Positions 1 through 11,000 of a stretch of 64,000 nt of DNA are shown here, in pieces. Under the pieces are notes generated by a model. It saw only the letters and a program-made list of their open reading frames with translations, had not been told where the DNA came from and searched no databases. Both the position numbers and the translations under genes were made by a program. Origin of the DNA: Bathymodiolus brooksi. Taxonomy: Eukaryota > Mollusca > Bivalvia > Mytilida > Modiolidae. The DNA is taken from the NCBI GenBank assembly GCA_963680875.1, contig OY804590.1:19964640-20028639 (forward strand), read 5' to 3'. Position 1 is the first letter of the stretch, and each line of letters opens with the position of its first letter.

Positions 1-1661
1 CGCTGGTGGCTATTTTGAATTTTCAAATGGCGCAAACAGTAACAACACATGTTAAAGACATTCATAGGAACATATATACCAGATTTCAATTCAATCCCTT
101 CAGCAGTTTTTGAGAAGAAGTTTCTTGAAAATCGACCAATCAGAATTTTCAAAGTCACACGGTGGCCATGTTTTTTGACGAATCTGCACAAAAGTAACAA
201 CTCTTGTGTAGGACCTCATAGAAAACATCTCTGCCAAGTTTGGTTTTGAATTATATAAAAGACTGTCAGTCCATTTTAGAAGAAGTTGTCAGTGCTGATA
301 GAACAAAAAATAATAATAAGATGGCAAAACTTTCAAATTAAATTTACAATTCCAACTGACCAACTTGTGAAATTAACAACTCATTAGGGTTGATTTATTT
401 TTTATTTTTGGTGTTTTAACGCCACTTTCAGCAATATTTCAGCTATATCATGGCGACCAGTTTTAGTGGTAGAGGAAACCAGAGTACCCAGACAACCACC
501 GACCATAGGGAAGCAAGTGGTAAACTTTATCATTAGGGTATATGGGATAAAATACAAAATATTTCATGAACAAGTTTTAATTAAATCGTCTAGGAATGAA
601 ACCCTTGTATTGTCCATATAGATCAGGATATTTGTCCCTAATTTTCCAAGTACAACAGCTTGGGATCACACGTCTGACCCCAGCTCCAAGTCGGCCATGT
701 GCCCAAATGGTATACTGGCGGTAGGCTGCATACCTATTGGATCTGTTGTAATCCTCGTCATGGGGCATTACTACAAGTTCCTCTCGAAACATTCTAGCAA
801 CCCCCAACACTTCCTCATCAAGGACAATCCGATCAAAGTCCTGTAATAAAGACAAGAGATTTAATTAAAACAGAGTAAAGACAGATGGTTCTACATTCAT
901 CTAGAAAAATGAGCTTTATTTAAAAAAGAAATATAATTCATTACAAGTGAAATAGTTTGCACAAATTCAGTTTAGAAAAATAAAAAAAAGTCTTATTTTG
1001 GAAGGAAAGATTTTCTCGTGGGACTTTCTTATGACCACAGTTTTATTTCCTTTTTTTGTTGGTATATGGGAGAACCATTTTGGTCTTGCAAATTTTTTTT
1101 TATCAATTTACCCCTCAAGCTATTCAATTTTAATTTTATGGTTTTTTTCCTAAAAATTATTTTGATTCTGAATCTTGAAGAAAAAAATTTGGCTGGACAG
1201 GAGAAAAAAATATATTCCGACTTGACATTTTCACAGTATAATCATATACTTGCCATTTTCACAGTATAATCGTATACAAAATTTTGAAAAAAAAAAATTA
1301 TTCCAGCACTTCGCCAATCCAATTAAAATTAGATCTACGCCGAAGGGGGAGGGGGGTATACTGTTTTACCTCTGTCCGTCCGTCCTTCCAAAATATTTTT
1401 CGTCACATTTTTCTCAGCAACTATTGATGGCAGAAATCTGATATATGGTCACAAGCTTCACATAGGTATGCCATATCGTGGGAAGCGTTTTTGGAACCAT
1501 CAGATTCCTACTTCCTGTTTGCCGACTTTAGTCGAAAAAACAACGTTTCGGAGCGTATTCATCAATAATTCGGTGTTTAATCTTCATTTTATGAAAGTCA
1601 GTACGGAAATCGACAATAATTTTGGGTATGAAAAAATTACGCAGCTGGTAGACAATATCCC
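1..1661 (-). mobile_element. TTAA DNA transposon copy A1 (partial, runs off window start)
   Basis: Minus-strand left part of the same element seen complete at 31994-38921. The terminal inverted repeat lies at about 1560-1661 and ends in CAATATCCC just before a TTAA (1662-1665) shared with copy A2. It contains the P2X7-domain exon at 577-840. Compared with copy B, about 900 bp is missing between 'tttgccgactt' and 'tagtcgaaaaaacaacg' (near 1525-1533), which removes the first exon of gene 1. The rest of the element lies before position 1. Confidence 0.85.
577..840 (-). pseudogene. P2X7 ballast-domain exon, orphaned by loss of first exon (copy A1)
   Basis: This 264-bp exon encodes 87 residues and a stop and translates identically to the exon in copy B. 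The acceptor is 'ctttattacag' at 841 and above. It shows AYRQY, the Ser-Cys-Cys-x-Trp-Lys-Ile-Arg core and GQYKGF, the hallmarks of the C-terminal intracellular domain of P2X7 receptors and of free-standing P2X7-like proteins of invertebrates. The frame is fully open. The 12-bp first exon with the start codon, present in A2, B and C, has been deleted here, so this copy probably makes no protein unless another start is used; the open frame runs upstream to a Met at 855 inside the intron. Domain assignment is strong; pseudogene status is inferred from the deletion. Confidence 0.75.
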
Positions 1662-1800
1662 TTAAAGGGATTAGGGATATTGTCTACCAGCTGCGTAATT
1701 TTTTCAAAATTGGATATTGTCTACCAGCTGCGTAATTTTTTCATACCCAAAATTATTGTCGATTTCCGTACTGACCTTCATAAAATGAAGATTAAACACC
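1556..1800. repeat. Back-to-back left terminal inverted repeats of A1 and A2 around TTAA
   Basis: The A1 terminus (to 1661), TTAA (1662-1665) and A2 terminus (from 1666) form a large near-palindrome. The A2 end is irregular: 'agggattagggatattgt' is followed by a partial tandem copy of the first ~35 bp of the repeat (about 1673-1713 and 1714-1750) before the normal sequence resumes. An internal 'cttcataaaatgaag' palindrome lies in each repeat. Confidence 0.8.
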
Positions 1801-2630
1801 GAATTATTGACGAATACGCATCGAAACGTTGTTTTTTCGACTAAAAAAGCTGACCATCGTTACCGGAAGCTAATTAATTATGCACTGACCTGGGCGAGGC
1901 CAACTCTATTTACTTATCTATTTTTATGCCAGTAGCCCGGATGCTGCAGCATGGATATTGAGGTCAGTTTCTATAAAAGTTGAGGAAAAAAGCTATTTGC
2001 GAACCGAATGTATCTAAAAGACGTAGAATAAATAATTTCTGTATCAGGAATAGATTTTCTTTGATGAAAACTACATGCCTTAACAGATTCAGTCGATATT
2101 TCCACGATAACCATTGAAAACATGCCAGGAGGCACCCCATGGGGACAAATTGTTTTATAGCAACTACGTATTTTCGATCGGAAATTTTTGCCGGCCTTAA
2201 AAATAACTAAATTAGTTTTTTTCCTCATATAAGTTATGAAGTTGTTCCCCGAGATTTTGATACACATGTTAAATCAATTTATTCTAGCCAGTTTTAGCGA
2301 CAATATGAAAACAGAGACATACATGTAGAACACAGTGAAATACATGTCTGATGAAAACGAATGACGTAGCCAGTGTTGTTTTATTTGTTAATTGACTGGA
2401 ATGTTTCAGAGAAATTTGGGCTGGATTAGAAACAAAAGAGACATTACTTCTAGTTCCACAAGACAGTTGCTGCAAAATAATATGGGACTGACCATTTACC
2501 TTGAAGGGGGCTATGTCACGTTTTTTCGCCGTAGAATTTTTTTTTTCAGACGCCACAAAAATCATATTTTCTTATTTTCCGGCGAAGTGCCAATCTAATT
2601 AAAACAAGGTGAACTGTGAGCTAATTCTCA

Positions 2631-2961
2631 CTTATGATACCCCTGCCACTTCCCATGATATGGGGTACCTATATGAAGCTTGTGACCAAACACCAGATTT
2701 CTGCCTTCAATAGTTGTTGCGAAAAATGTGCATACACATGTATATGTTCAATGTGTATAAAAAACCAACTAAGTCGGCAAACAGGAGGTAGGAATCAGAC
2801 AGGTCCAAAAACGCTTCCCACGATATGGGGTACCTATATGAAACTTGTGACCAAATATCAGATTTCTGCTATCAAGTTGCTGAGAAAAATATCTTGGAAG
2901 GACGGACGGACAGACAGACAGAGGTAAAACAGTATACCACCCTTCGGGGAGCGGGGGTATA
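2631..2961. repeat. Dispersed 'gtataccccc / gtccgtccgtcc' repeat inside the transposon
   Basis: Contains two diverged units of 'atggggtacctatatgaagc...gtgaccaaa...cagatttctgcc' and ends in a run of ggacgga, 'ggtaaaacagtatacc' and 'gggggtataattagatct'. Orthologous blocks occur in B (18413-18740, inverted), C (about 32905-33250) and truncated in A1 (1345-1500). A related but distinct block lies at 5155-5390 (A2), 11940-12170 (B) and 35410-35665 (C). No coding potential is visible. Confidence 0.65.
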
Positions 2962-2964
2962 ATT

Positions 2965-3055
2965 AGATCTACACACTTGCTCCCTATTTTCTATCTTTTT
3001 TTTTGGGTCGCTCGTGTAGAAAATAGGGAGCAAGTGCGTAGATCTAATTTTAATT
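2965..3055. repeat. Inverted repeat around a GA-rich core
   Basis: 'cttgctccctattttctat' near 2980 is answered by 'gtagaaaatagggagcaag' near 3015, giving a hairpin with a short loop, flanked by 'tagatcta' motifs. It adjoins the gtatacccc repeat in several copies. Confidence 0.6.
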
Positions 3056-3799
3056 AGATTGGCGAAGTGCTGGAATAATTTTTTTTTTTCCAAATTTTGT
3101 GAAAATGTCAAGTCGGAATATTTTTTTTCTCTCCTGTCCAGCCAAATTTTTTTCTTCAAGATTCAGAATCAAAAATTTTTTTTTAGGAAAAAAACATATA
3201 AAATTAAAATTGAATAACTTGAGGGGTAAATTGATAAAAAAAAAATTTGCAAGACCAAAATGGTTCTCCCATAAACCAACAAAAAAAAGGAAATAAAACT
3301 GTGGTCATAAGAAAGTCCCACGAGAAAATCTTTCCTTCCAAAATAAGACTTTTTTTTATTTCTCTAAACTATATTTGTGCAAACTATTTCACTTATAATG
3401 AATTATATATTTTTTTTAAATAGAGCTCATTTTTCTAGATGAATGTATAACCATCTGTCTTTACTCTGTTTTTATTAAATCTCTTGTCTTTATTACAGGA
3501 CTTTGATGGATTGTCCTTGATGAGGCATTGTTGGGGGTTGGTATAATGTTTCGAGAGGAACTTGTAGTAATGCCCCATGACGAGGATTACAACAGATCCA
3601 ATAGGTTTGCAGCCTACCGCCAGTATACCATTTGGGCACATGGCCGACTTGGAGCTGGGGTCAGACGTGTGATCTCAAGCTGTTGTACTTGGAAAATTAG
3701 GGACACGTATCCTGATCCATATGGACTATACAAGGGTTTCATTCTTAGACGATTTAATTAAAACTTGTTCATGAAATATTTTGTAATTTATCCCATATA

Positions 3800-3925
3800 C
3801 CCTAATGATAAAGTTTACCAGTTGCTTCCCTATGGTCGGTGGTTGTCCGGGTACTCGGGCTTCCTCCACAACTAAAACTGGTCGCCATGATATAGCTGAA
3901 ATATTGCTGAAACACCAAAAATAAA
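3800..3925. repeat. SINE-type tail just downstream of the gene 1 exon
   Basis: Matches the molluscan SINE-type 3' region 'cgccatgatatagctgaaat' with an upstream 'tccacc...aaaactggt' block. Equivalent copies lie at 408-530 (A1), 13415-13530 (B) and 34065-34185 (C), so it was present before the element copies diverged. No intact polymerase III head is seen here. Confidence 0.6.
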
Positions 3926-4079
3926 AAATAAATCAACCTTAATGAGTTGTTAATTTCACAAGTTGGTCAGTTGGAATTGTAAATTTAATTTGAAAGTTTT
4001 GCCATCTTATTATTATTTTTAGTTCTATCAGCACTGACAACTTCTTCTAAAATGGACTGACAGTCTTTTATATAATTCA

Positions 4080-4440
4080 AAAACAAACTTGGCAGAGATG
4101 TTTTCTATGAGGTCCTACACAAGAGTTGTTACTTTTGTGCAGATTTGTCAAAAAACATGGCCACCATGTGACTTTGAAAATTCTGATTGGTCGATTTTCA
4201 AGAAACTTCTTCTCAGGAACCGCTGAAGGGATTGAATTGAAATCTGGTGTATATGTTCCTATGAATGTCTTTAACATGTGTTGTTACTGTTTGCGCCATT
4301 TGAAAATTCAAAATGGCCACCAGCAGAGGTCAAAGTTTGCACTGAAACCCTATGGGAAACAACATTTTCATCTTCTTCTTGAGAACAGCCGAACAGAATT
4401 TAACCAAACTTGGCAGAGATGTTTCTTGTGAGTTCTTAAA
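4080..4440. repeat. Bivalve dispersed repeat ('caaacttggcagagatgtt' family) in copy A2
   Basis: Two diverged units containing 'aaacttggcagagatgtt' and 'acatggccaccatgtgac'. The same sequence is at 1-250 (A1), 12890-13260 (B) and 34345-34690 (C); more diverged relatives occur outside the element at 41940-42540 and 40750-40870. Short ORFs of about 66-100 codons here change from copy to copy and look incidental. Confidence 0.65.
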
Positions 4441-4599
4441 AAGTTGTCCTGGTTTGTACTAACTAGACCAACACACTATCATTATTGTGCATTGGACAAT
4501 TTGTAATGCCCATTATCCTGACTTAGGTACTTTTCCACTCTAAATGTGCAGAACTTCTGTTAGACCAGTAAAAACAAAGAGTGACAATCTAAATTTATT

Positions 4600-7500
4600 T
4601 TATGCGACAATATAGTCAATTGTTTTGTCTTGGTCTTCAAATATGGATTTCTGAGATGCTACAATATTATCCTGAGTTGGAGTTTGTGGAATTGGTACAA
4701 GATGGACCGAAAATCTTCTGGGATCATCTACTTCCATCTGCACACGTTGATTCATTCCTTCATTATCTTGCAGTCTCATACAAATGATGACCATTAATAG
4801 TCTTGGAACATAGGAATATGACTTGTCAGCTTTAACAGGCTGCACAGACCATCTAGCTGTCTTTTTGTTGTAACTTCTCTGCCGTCTGAAGTAGAAAAAT
4901 ACATACAATGTAATTCACAAGAATAAAACAATAGAATTGAGATTATGATCTATGGAGGCCTAACTTTCAATTCAAGATGAATATCTCGAATGTATAGTGA
5001 ATGAGCAACTAAACATATCATTACAAGTCCACTTTATGAAGGATTTGAGTGATTTGTAGACAGCTTTTAGGTTGTGGTCATCCCTCAAGAAGTTCTATGG
5101 CAGGCATCACGAGCTGGTCAACGATTACAGGGTGTCTGTTACCCAAATCAGAACTGATCTTCATTTGTTGTTGATGTCTTTCCCTTCATCGATGTGACTT
5201 CTACCGGACTTGACCATGGACAACGCAGTGGGTTTGCGACTTTTGATTGACCCTTCTGAAGCCTATGACCAAATATCAGATTGCTGCCACAAATAATTAC
5301 TGAGAAAAATGTTATGAACATCTTGGGACGAACGGACGGACAGAGGTAAAACAGTATACCCCCCTTCCGGTGGAGCGGGGTATAATAAAGCTCATATGAC
5401 ATATGATCATGCATGGTTCTGTTATAAGGACAAAATTTCAAGTATGTAAGTTACAACTGAAACATGAAATTAACATGACAAACCTTAGAGTGAAGTTGAG
5501 GCTAGGTTCAAAATCTTCATCGTCAGAATCATCACCAACATCACTGCCCTCTTCAGTAATATCTATTGAGAGACTGTAAGAATAAAAAATAATTGTTTAT
5601 TACAGTGTATGTGTATAATATCGAAACAAATTTTGTTATATGGTTCAGATGTGCAGCTGTATAACGAAAAAGCTTTCCAAACTAATATTAAATCTATAAT
5701 CTAAATACATGTATCCAGCACACATCTACACAACCCAATATAAAGAGACAAAATTACACCAAAGTTCCAGGCAAAAATTTGGTGTGCCAGACGTGCGTCA
5801 ATTCTGTCCCAGTTTGGTTTCATTCCCATAAGTAGCTAAGGAGGAGTGGCCATTTCAGCTTGTGGATGGATGAAAATGTAACGATGACGCAGAAGCCAAC
5901 ATGATCCCTATATAATATAGTTACTAGTAGTATCACTATGCAAGCCACAATAATTAATAGGAAACTGTTATACAAGTGACTGTGTTGAACAATATTCACA
6001 ATATTACCTATAAACATAATGTAGAATATGTCTAATCTTTAACAAAATGAACATACTCAAATGGGTTCACAAATGAACTCGATTTCTCCAGTTTCATCCG
6101 TTTCATTGAAATGTGATGGCTGCTCATTTCTTCTACTCCAGAAATACCTTGGTCAGAATATCTAAATCAAAAGTACAAATATCAATCACTACAAAATCAC
6201 ATTTGTCTGAAATTACCAGTTTTTGAAGTAATTTGCCTAAAAAATAAGATAATTTTACAAAAACCTGCATGATTTTAACACAGACATGGGCCATCAGTCT
6301 ACTGTTAAATTCACACACTGTGAAACATGCAAATTGCTATGGATCTTCACATTATTTCTTATCATACTTTCAAGATCCAAACTAAACAAGGGCAAAGTGT
6401 GGCATATCCCCTCGCCTAAATATTTGACCTGGTGACCTTGACCTTTGACTTTGAAAATCAATAGGGTTCCAGATTCTCTTAAGGACTAAGTATGTACCAA
6501 GTTTGGTCAAAATCTATTGAAGGATGTTGATTCTAGAGTGTTCACAAGATGGGACGACGGACGGTAGCGTTACTATATCCCTTCACAACTTCGTTGGCGA
6601 GGGGATAAAAAGCAGTTCAAATGACATGTCTTTAAATAGAAAGCCTTTATATGAAAAATACATATTGATTTCCCTCTATCATGTCTATGTTGATAATTCT
6701 AAGATAGTAAGTATAATTTTGGCTCCCTGAACTAAATATTATGTCCAAAATTGTTGAAATGTAGTAAAAAACTAATTAATGTAATGTTTTTAGAATAGTC
6801 AAGAAATAAACTTGGTTTGCATAAAGAAATTGAAAATGATTTTCATTTAGCCATAGTCTAAAATATGCAGTTCAGGACATTTCAGTAAAATTTTATAGTC
6901 ACATATAGAAAAGTTTCTGAAACTTGCAAATTTCTATGGATCTTCATATTACTTTTTAAAAACCTTGTGTATGTATCATACTTACAGGATCCAAACTAAA
7001 AATGCTACTGAAATGACACTTATTTAAATGGAAAGCTTTTTATATAAAAGATATATACTGATTTTCCACTATGGTGATAATTCACAGACACGAAGATATA
7101 ATTTTGGCTCCCATAACAAAGTTTTATGTTCAAACTTGTTGAATAGTACTTAAAACCTTATTTATGTAATGTACTTCCAGTACCCAAGATATAAACTTGT
7201 TTGCATAAAGGAATTGAACATGATTTTCATTTAGCCATGGTCTAAAATATGCGTTTTAGGACATTCAGTAAAAGTTTGTAGTCATATATAAAAAAAGTTC
7301 TGAAACTTGAAAATTTCAATGGATATTCATATCATTTCTTCAAAACCTTGTTTATATATTATACTTACAGGATCCAAACTAAAAGTGCAATTGAAATGAA
7401 GCTTCTTTAAATAGAAAGCTTTTATTTGACAAATACATGCATGTACCGATTTTCCATTATAGTGATAATTCGCAGAAAGTAAGGTATATACTTTTGATTC

Positions 7501-8117
7501 CCAAAACTAAGTTGTATGTCCAAGTTGTTGAAATTTGATAAAATTAAAGTCTAATTATATGTAATATATTTAGAATATCAAAGAAATAAATTTGCTTGAA
7601 TAATAAGAACTTTATAGGGTTTTCATATAAGCCATGTACAGTTTTAATTCTTGCATTAAAAATGAATTGCTTCGATATTTTTATTTAAATTGATAATAAT
7701 AATAATCAAAAATCGGCTCATTTCAATATTTGCTGGTCGAAAAAATAATAAACTGTATTGATATCATTTTTGCACTCCCATTTCCCCTTTGCTGGCCTCT
7801 TAAAATTTGTGTTTGTTTACCTCGCAAATACGACCGTTTTATGCTACTCATTGACAATAATGTGCTGTTGCCAGGTGCAAAATTACATATATTGAATAAT
7901 ATCTACCGAAAATGATCATAGGCATCATCATAAATTCATAAAATATGAAAAACGATTGAGAAAAGAAGGCAACATAGTCGGCTTACCTATCAACAATAAT
8001 CAAACAAAATCTTTGCCACTTCAGCGTGAGATTTGACGCGTAGCACTTCCTTGAGTTCGCTCCATCCAACGGCAACGGTCCAACTGATCCCCTACATATA
8101 TCCTGCATTTGTTCCAT
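4600..8117 (-). CDS. Gene 2 of copy A2: four-exon gene of unknown function carried by the transposon
   Basis: Exons read minus: 8117-7987, 6161-6057, 5573-5484, 4885-4600 (131+105+90+286 = 612 bp, 203 residues plus stop). All junctions are GT-AG and the phases agree, giving one open frame from ATG at 8117 to TAA at 4600-4602. The middle is acidic (EEGSDVGDDSDDEDFEPSLN) after a basic patch (KRMKLEK); the last exon is basic then acidic and ends DYIVA. I do not recognise the family. In exon 1 another frame contains ELKEVLRVKSHAEVAKILFDYC-like sequence (7990-8060) preceded by a KRTLTDSEIKRNR/RIYVGDQLDR stretch (8065-8180) in a third frame. This resembles a protein-interaction or DNA-binding module seen in invertebrate transposon proteins, so exon 1 may be frameshifted and the ATG model wrong. 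Exons 2-4 are better supported because all three copies keep the same splice sites. Confidence 0.5.
6310..7570. repeat. Tandem ~385-bp internal repeat, about 3 diverged units (copy A2)
   Basis: Units recur around 6308-6720, 6900-7130 and 7290-7510, each with 'tctgaaacttg', 'ggatccaaactaaaa' and 'tttaaatagaaagc'. Lies in intron 1 of gene 2. In the gene 2 direction each unit contains TTTTAG, then TTTGGATCCT, then GTAAGT. Confidence 0.65.
6405..6610. repeat. Inserted repeat with ATCCCCTCGCC / GGCGAGGGGAT ends, single unit (copy A2)
   Basis: Starts 'atatcccctcgcc' and ends 'ggcgaggggataa', an 11-12 bp terminal inverted repeat, and interrupts the 385-bp repeat. The inside is one unit of the 'gaccttgacctttgac' / 'gtaccaagtttggtcaaaat' / 'gttgattctagagtgttcac' repeat, against four units in copies B and C. 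Confidence 0.7.
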
Positions 8118-8344
8118 TTGGAAGATACTTCACTTCTATTTCTCTTTATCTCTGAATCCGTCAAAGTACGCTTTCTTCCACGTGTTGACCTTTCTCTTCC
8201 GACATGTTGTTTATTGTTTATAAACAGTGCGCACGCTCAAGACGTGTTCACATAGAAGATCATATGAATAGATTTGAATATTGTCATCCGGACAATAATT
8301 ACAATAACGATAGTTTTGGGTCTTTTTTGTCAAAAAATTGTATC

Positions 8345-8572
8345 TTTTGCAGCATAACTCGGTGTTAATCTTCATTTTATGAAGGTCAGTACGGAAATCG
8401 ACAATAATTTTGGGTATGAAAAAATTACGCAGCTGGTAGACAATATCCCTTTAAAGGGATATTGTCTACCAGCTGCGTAATTTTATTGTCTACCAGCTGC
8501 GTAATTTTTCATACCCAAAATTATTGTCGATTTCCGTACTGACCTTCATAAAATGAAGATTAACACCGAGTT
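8345..8572. repeat. Back-to-back right terminal inverted repeats of A2 and B around TTAA
   Basis: A2 ends CAATATCCCT at 8450, TTAA is 8451-8454, and B starts AGGGATATTG at 8455. The B end has a partial tandem duplication of 'attgtctaccagctgcgtaa' (8460-8479 and 8485-8504). The right-type repeat continues into 'aacaccgagttatgttgc', unlike the left-type repeat ('accgaattattgatgaata'). Confidence 0.8.
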
Positions 8573-9349
8573 ATGTTGCAAAAGATACGATTTTTTGACA
8601 AAAAAGACCCAAAAAAGAATTATTGTCCGGATGACAATATTCAAATCTATTCATATGGCCTTCTATGCAAACACGTCTTGAGCATGCGCACTGTTTAAAA
8701 ACAATAAACAACATGTGGTTCTTGGGCAAAAGAGAAACTGTCAACGCGTGGAAGAAAGCGGACTTTGACGGATTCAGAGATAAAGAGGAATAGAAGTGAA
8801 GTATCTTCCAAATGGAACAAATGCAGGATATATGTAGGGGATCAGTTGGACCGTTACCGTTGGATGGAGCGAACTCAAGGAAGTGCTTGATTATTGTTGA
8901 TAGGTAAGCCGAGCATGTTGCCTTCTTTTCTCAATCGTTTTTCATATTTTATGAATTTATGAATTTATGATGATGCCTATGATCATTTTCGGTAGATATT
9001 AATCAATATATTTAATTTTGCACCTGGCAACAGCAAATTATTGTCAATGAGTAGCATAAAACGGCCGTATTTGCGAGGTAAACAAACACAAATTTTAAGA
9101 GGCCAGCAAAGGGGAAATGGGAGTGCAAAAATGATATCAATGACAATGCAGTTTATTATTATCAATTTAAAAAGAAATATCGAATCAATTCATTTTTAAT
9201 GCAAGAATTTAAACTGTACATGGCTTAATGAAAACCCTATAAAGTTCTTTTTATTCAAGCAAATTTATTTCTTTGATATACAACATATAATTAGGCTTTT
9301 AATTTTATCAAATTTCAACAACTTGGACAAGAAACTTAGTTTTGGGAAC

Positions 9350-11000
9350 CAAAAGTATATACCTTACTTTCTGCGAATTATCACTATAATGGAAAATCAG
9401 TATGTATTTTTCAAATAAAAGCTTTCTATTTAAAGAAGCTTCATTTCAATTGCACTTTTAGTTTGGATCCTGTAAGTATAATATATAATTATAAACAAGG
9501 TTTTGAAGAAATGATATGAATATCAATTGAAATTTTCAAGTTTCAGAACTTTTTTTATATATGACTACAAAATTTTACTGAAAATTTCAGAAATGTCCTA
9601 AAATGCATATTTTAGACCATGGCTAAATGAAAATCATTTTAATTCCTTTATGCAAACAAGTTCATATCTTGGGTACTGGAAATACATTACATAAATAAGG
9701 TTAAAAGTACTTTCAACAAGTTTGAACATAACACTTTGTTATGGGAGCCAAAATTATATCTTCCTGTCTGTGAATTATTACCATAGTGGAAAATCCGTAT
9801 GTATCTTTTATAAAAAGCTTTCCATTTAAATAAGTGTCATTTCAGTAGTATTTTTAGTTTGGATCCTGTAAGTATGATACATAAACAAGGTTTTTAAAAA
9901 ATAATATGAAGATCCATAGAAATTTGCAAGTTTCAGAAACTTTTCTATATATGTGACTATAAAATTTTACTGAAATGTCCTGAACTGCATATTTTAGACT
10001 ATGACTAAATGAAAATCGTTTTCAATTTCCTTATGCAAACCAAGTTTATTTCTTGACTATTCTAAAAACATTACATTAACTAGTTTTTTACTACATTTCA
10101 ACAATTTTGGACATAATTTTTAGTTCAGGTAGCCAAAATTATACTTTACTATCTTAGAATTATCAACATAGACATGATAGAGGGAAATCAATATGTATTT
10201 TTCATATAAAGGCTTTCTATTTAAAGAATTGTCATTTGAACTGCTTTTTATCCCCTCGCCAACGAAGTTGCAAAGGGATATAGTAACGCTACCGTCCGTC
10301 CGTCCGTCACATCCTTGTGAACACTCTAGAATCAACATCCTTCAATGGATTTTGACCAAACGTGGTACATACTTAGTCCTTAAGAGAATTTGAAACCCTA
10401 TTGATTTTCAAGGTCAAAGGTCAAGGTCACAGGGTCAAATTTTTACTGCATAACATCCTTGTGAACACTCTAGAATCAACATTCTTTAATGGATTTTGAC
10501 CAAACTTGGTACATACTTAGTCCTTAAGAGAATCTGGAATCCTATTGATTTTCAAGGTCGTATGTCAAAGATCAAGGTCACAGGCTAAAATTGTTACCGC
10601 ATAACATCCTTGTGAACACTAGAATCAACATCCTTCAATGGATTTTTGACAAAACTTGGTACATACTTAGTCCTTAAGATAGCCGAAACCCTATTGATTT
10701 TCAAGGTCATAGCCTTATAGGTCAAAGGTCAAGATAACCGGGTCAAAATTTTACAGCGTAACATCCTTGTGAACACTCTAGAATCAACATCCTTCAATGG
10801 ATTTTGACCAAGCTTGGTACATACTTAGTCCTTAAGAGAATCTGGAACCTATTGATTTTCAAAGTCAAAGGTCAAGGTCACCAGGTCAAATTTTTAGGCG
10901 AGGGGATACGCCACACTTTGCCCTTGTTTAGTTTGGATCTTGTAAGTATGATTAATAAACAAGATTTTTAAGAAATAATGTGAAGATCCATAGCAATTTG
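9350..11000. repeat. Tandem ~385-bp repeats plus insert, copy B
   Basis: Inverted counterpart of the arrays in A2 and C. Possible micro-exon signals in gene 2 orientation: acceptor AG at 9460-9461, TTTGGATCCT at 9462-9471, then GTAAGT; repeated near 9857 and 10929. Confidence 0.6.
10248..10908. repeat. CCCCTCGCC-ended repeat with four ~150-bp internal units (copy B)
   Basis: Same ends as the insert in A2, but with four units, each containing 'cttgtgaacac', 'gttttgaccaaa'-like sequence, 'cttagtccttaag' and 'aggtcaaaggtcaaggtcac'. Units start near 10313, 10459, 10607 and 10766. Confidence 0.7.

Larger units (their letters stand above)
1951..3761 (+). pseudogene. Gene 1 of copy A2: two-exon P2X7 ballast-domain gene, frameshifted
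   Basis: Exon 1 is 1951-1962 (ATG GAT ATT GAG), but its donor reads GTCAGT instead of the GTAAGT seen in B and C. Exon 2 is 3499-3761, with acceptor 'ctttattacag'. It is 263 bp against 264 in the other copies because one base is missing in 'tttgatggattg' (C has 'tttgatcggattg'). That shifts the frame soon after the exon starts, so the domain is only recovered in another frame from about 3528. Substitutions include a Ser for the Pro before Ser-Cys-Cys and Leu for Gln in GQYKGF. A decayed copy of the gene intact in B and C. Confidence 0.75.
1666..8450 (+). mobile_element. TTAA DNA transposon copy A2 (complete ends, internally decayed)
   Basis: A 6785-bp copy bounded by about 100-bp terminal inverted repeats and by TTAA at 1662-1665 and 8451-8454. 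Gene 1 (P2X7 domain) reads plus from the left; gene 2 reads minus from the right; the two converge near 3761-4600. No DDE transposase or other catalytic domain is visible, so it is probably non-autonomous. TIRs starting AGGG with TTAA target sites resemble the Kolobok superfamily (Sola3 is an alternative; piggyBac ends normally start with C). The superfamily call is inference. Confidence 0.85.

Noticed and set aside
8983..9165. 60-codon ORF kept in A2, B and C (7730-7915, 8983-9165, 38284-38466)
   Set aside because: Lies in intron 1 of gene 2, on the opposite strand. Conservation is no more than that of the surrounding element, and no motif was recognised.
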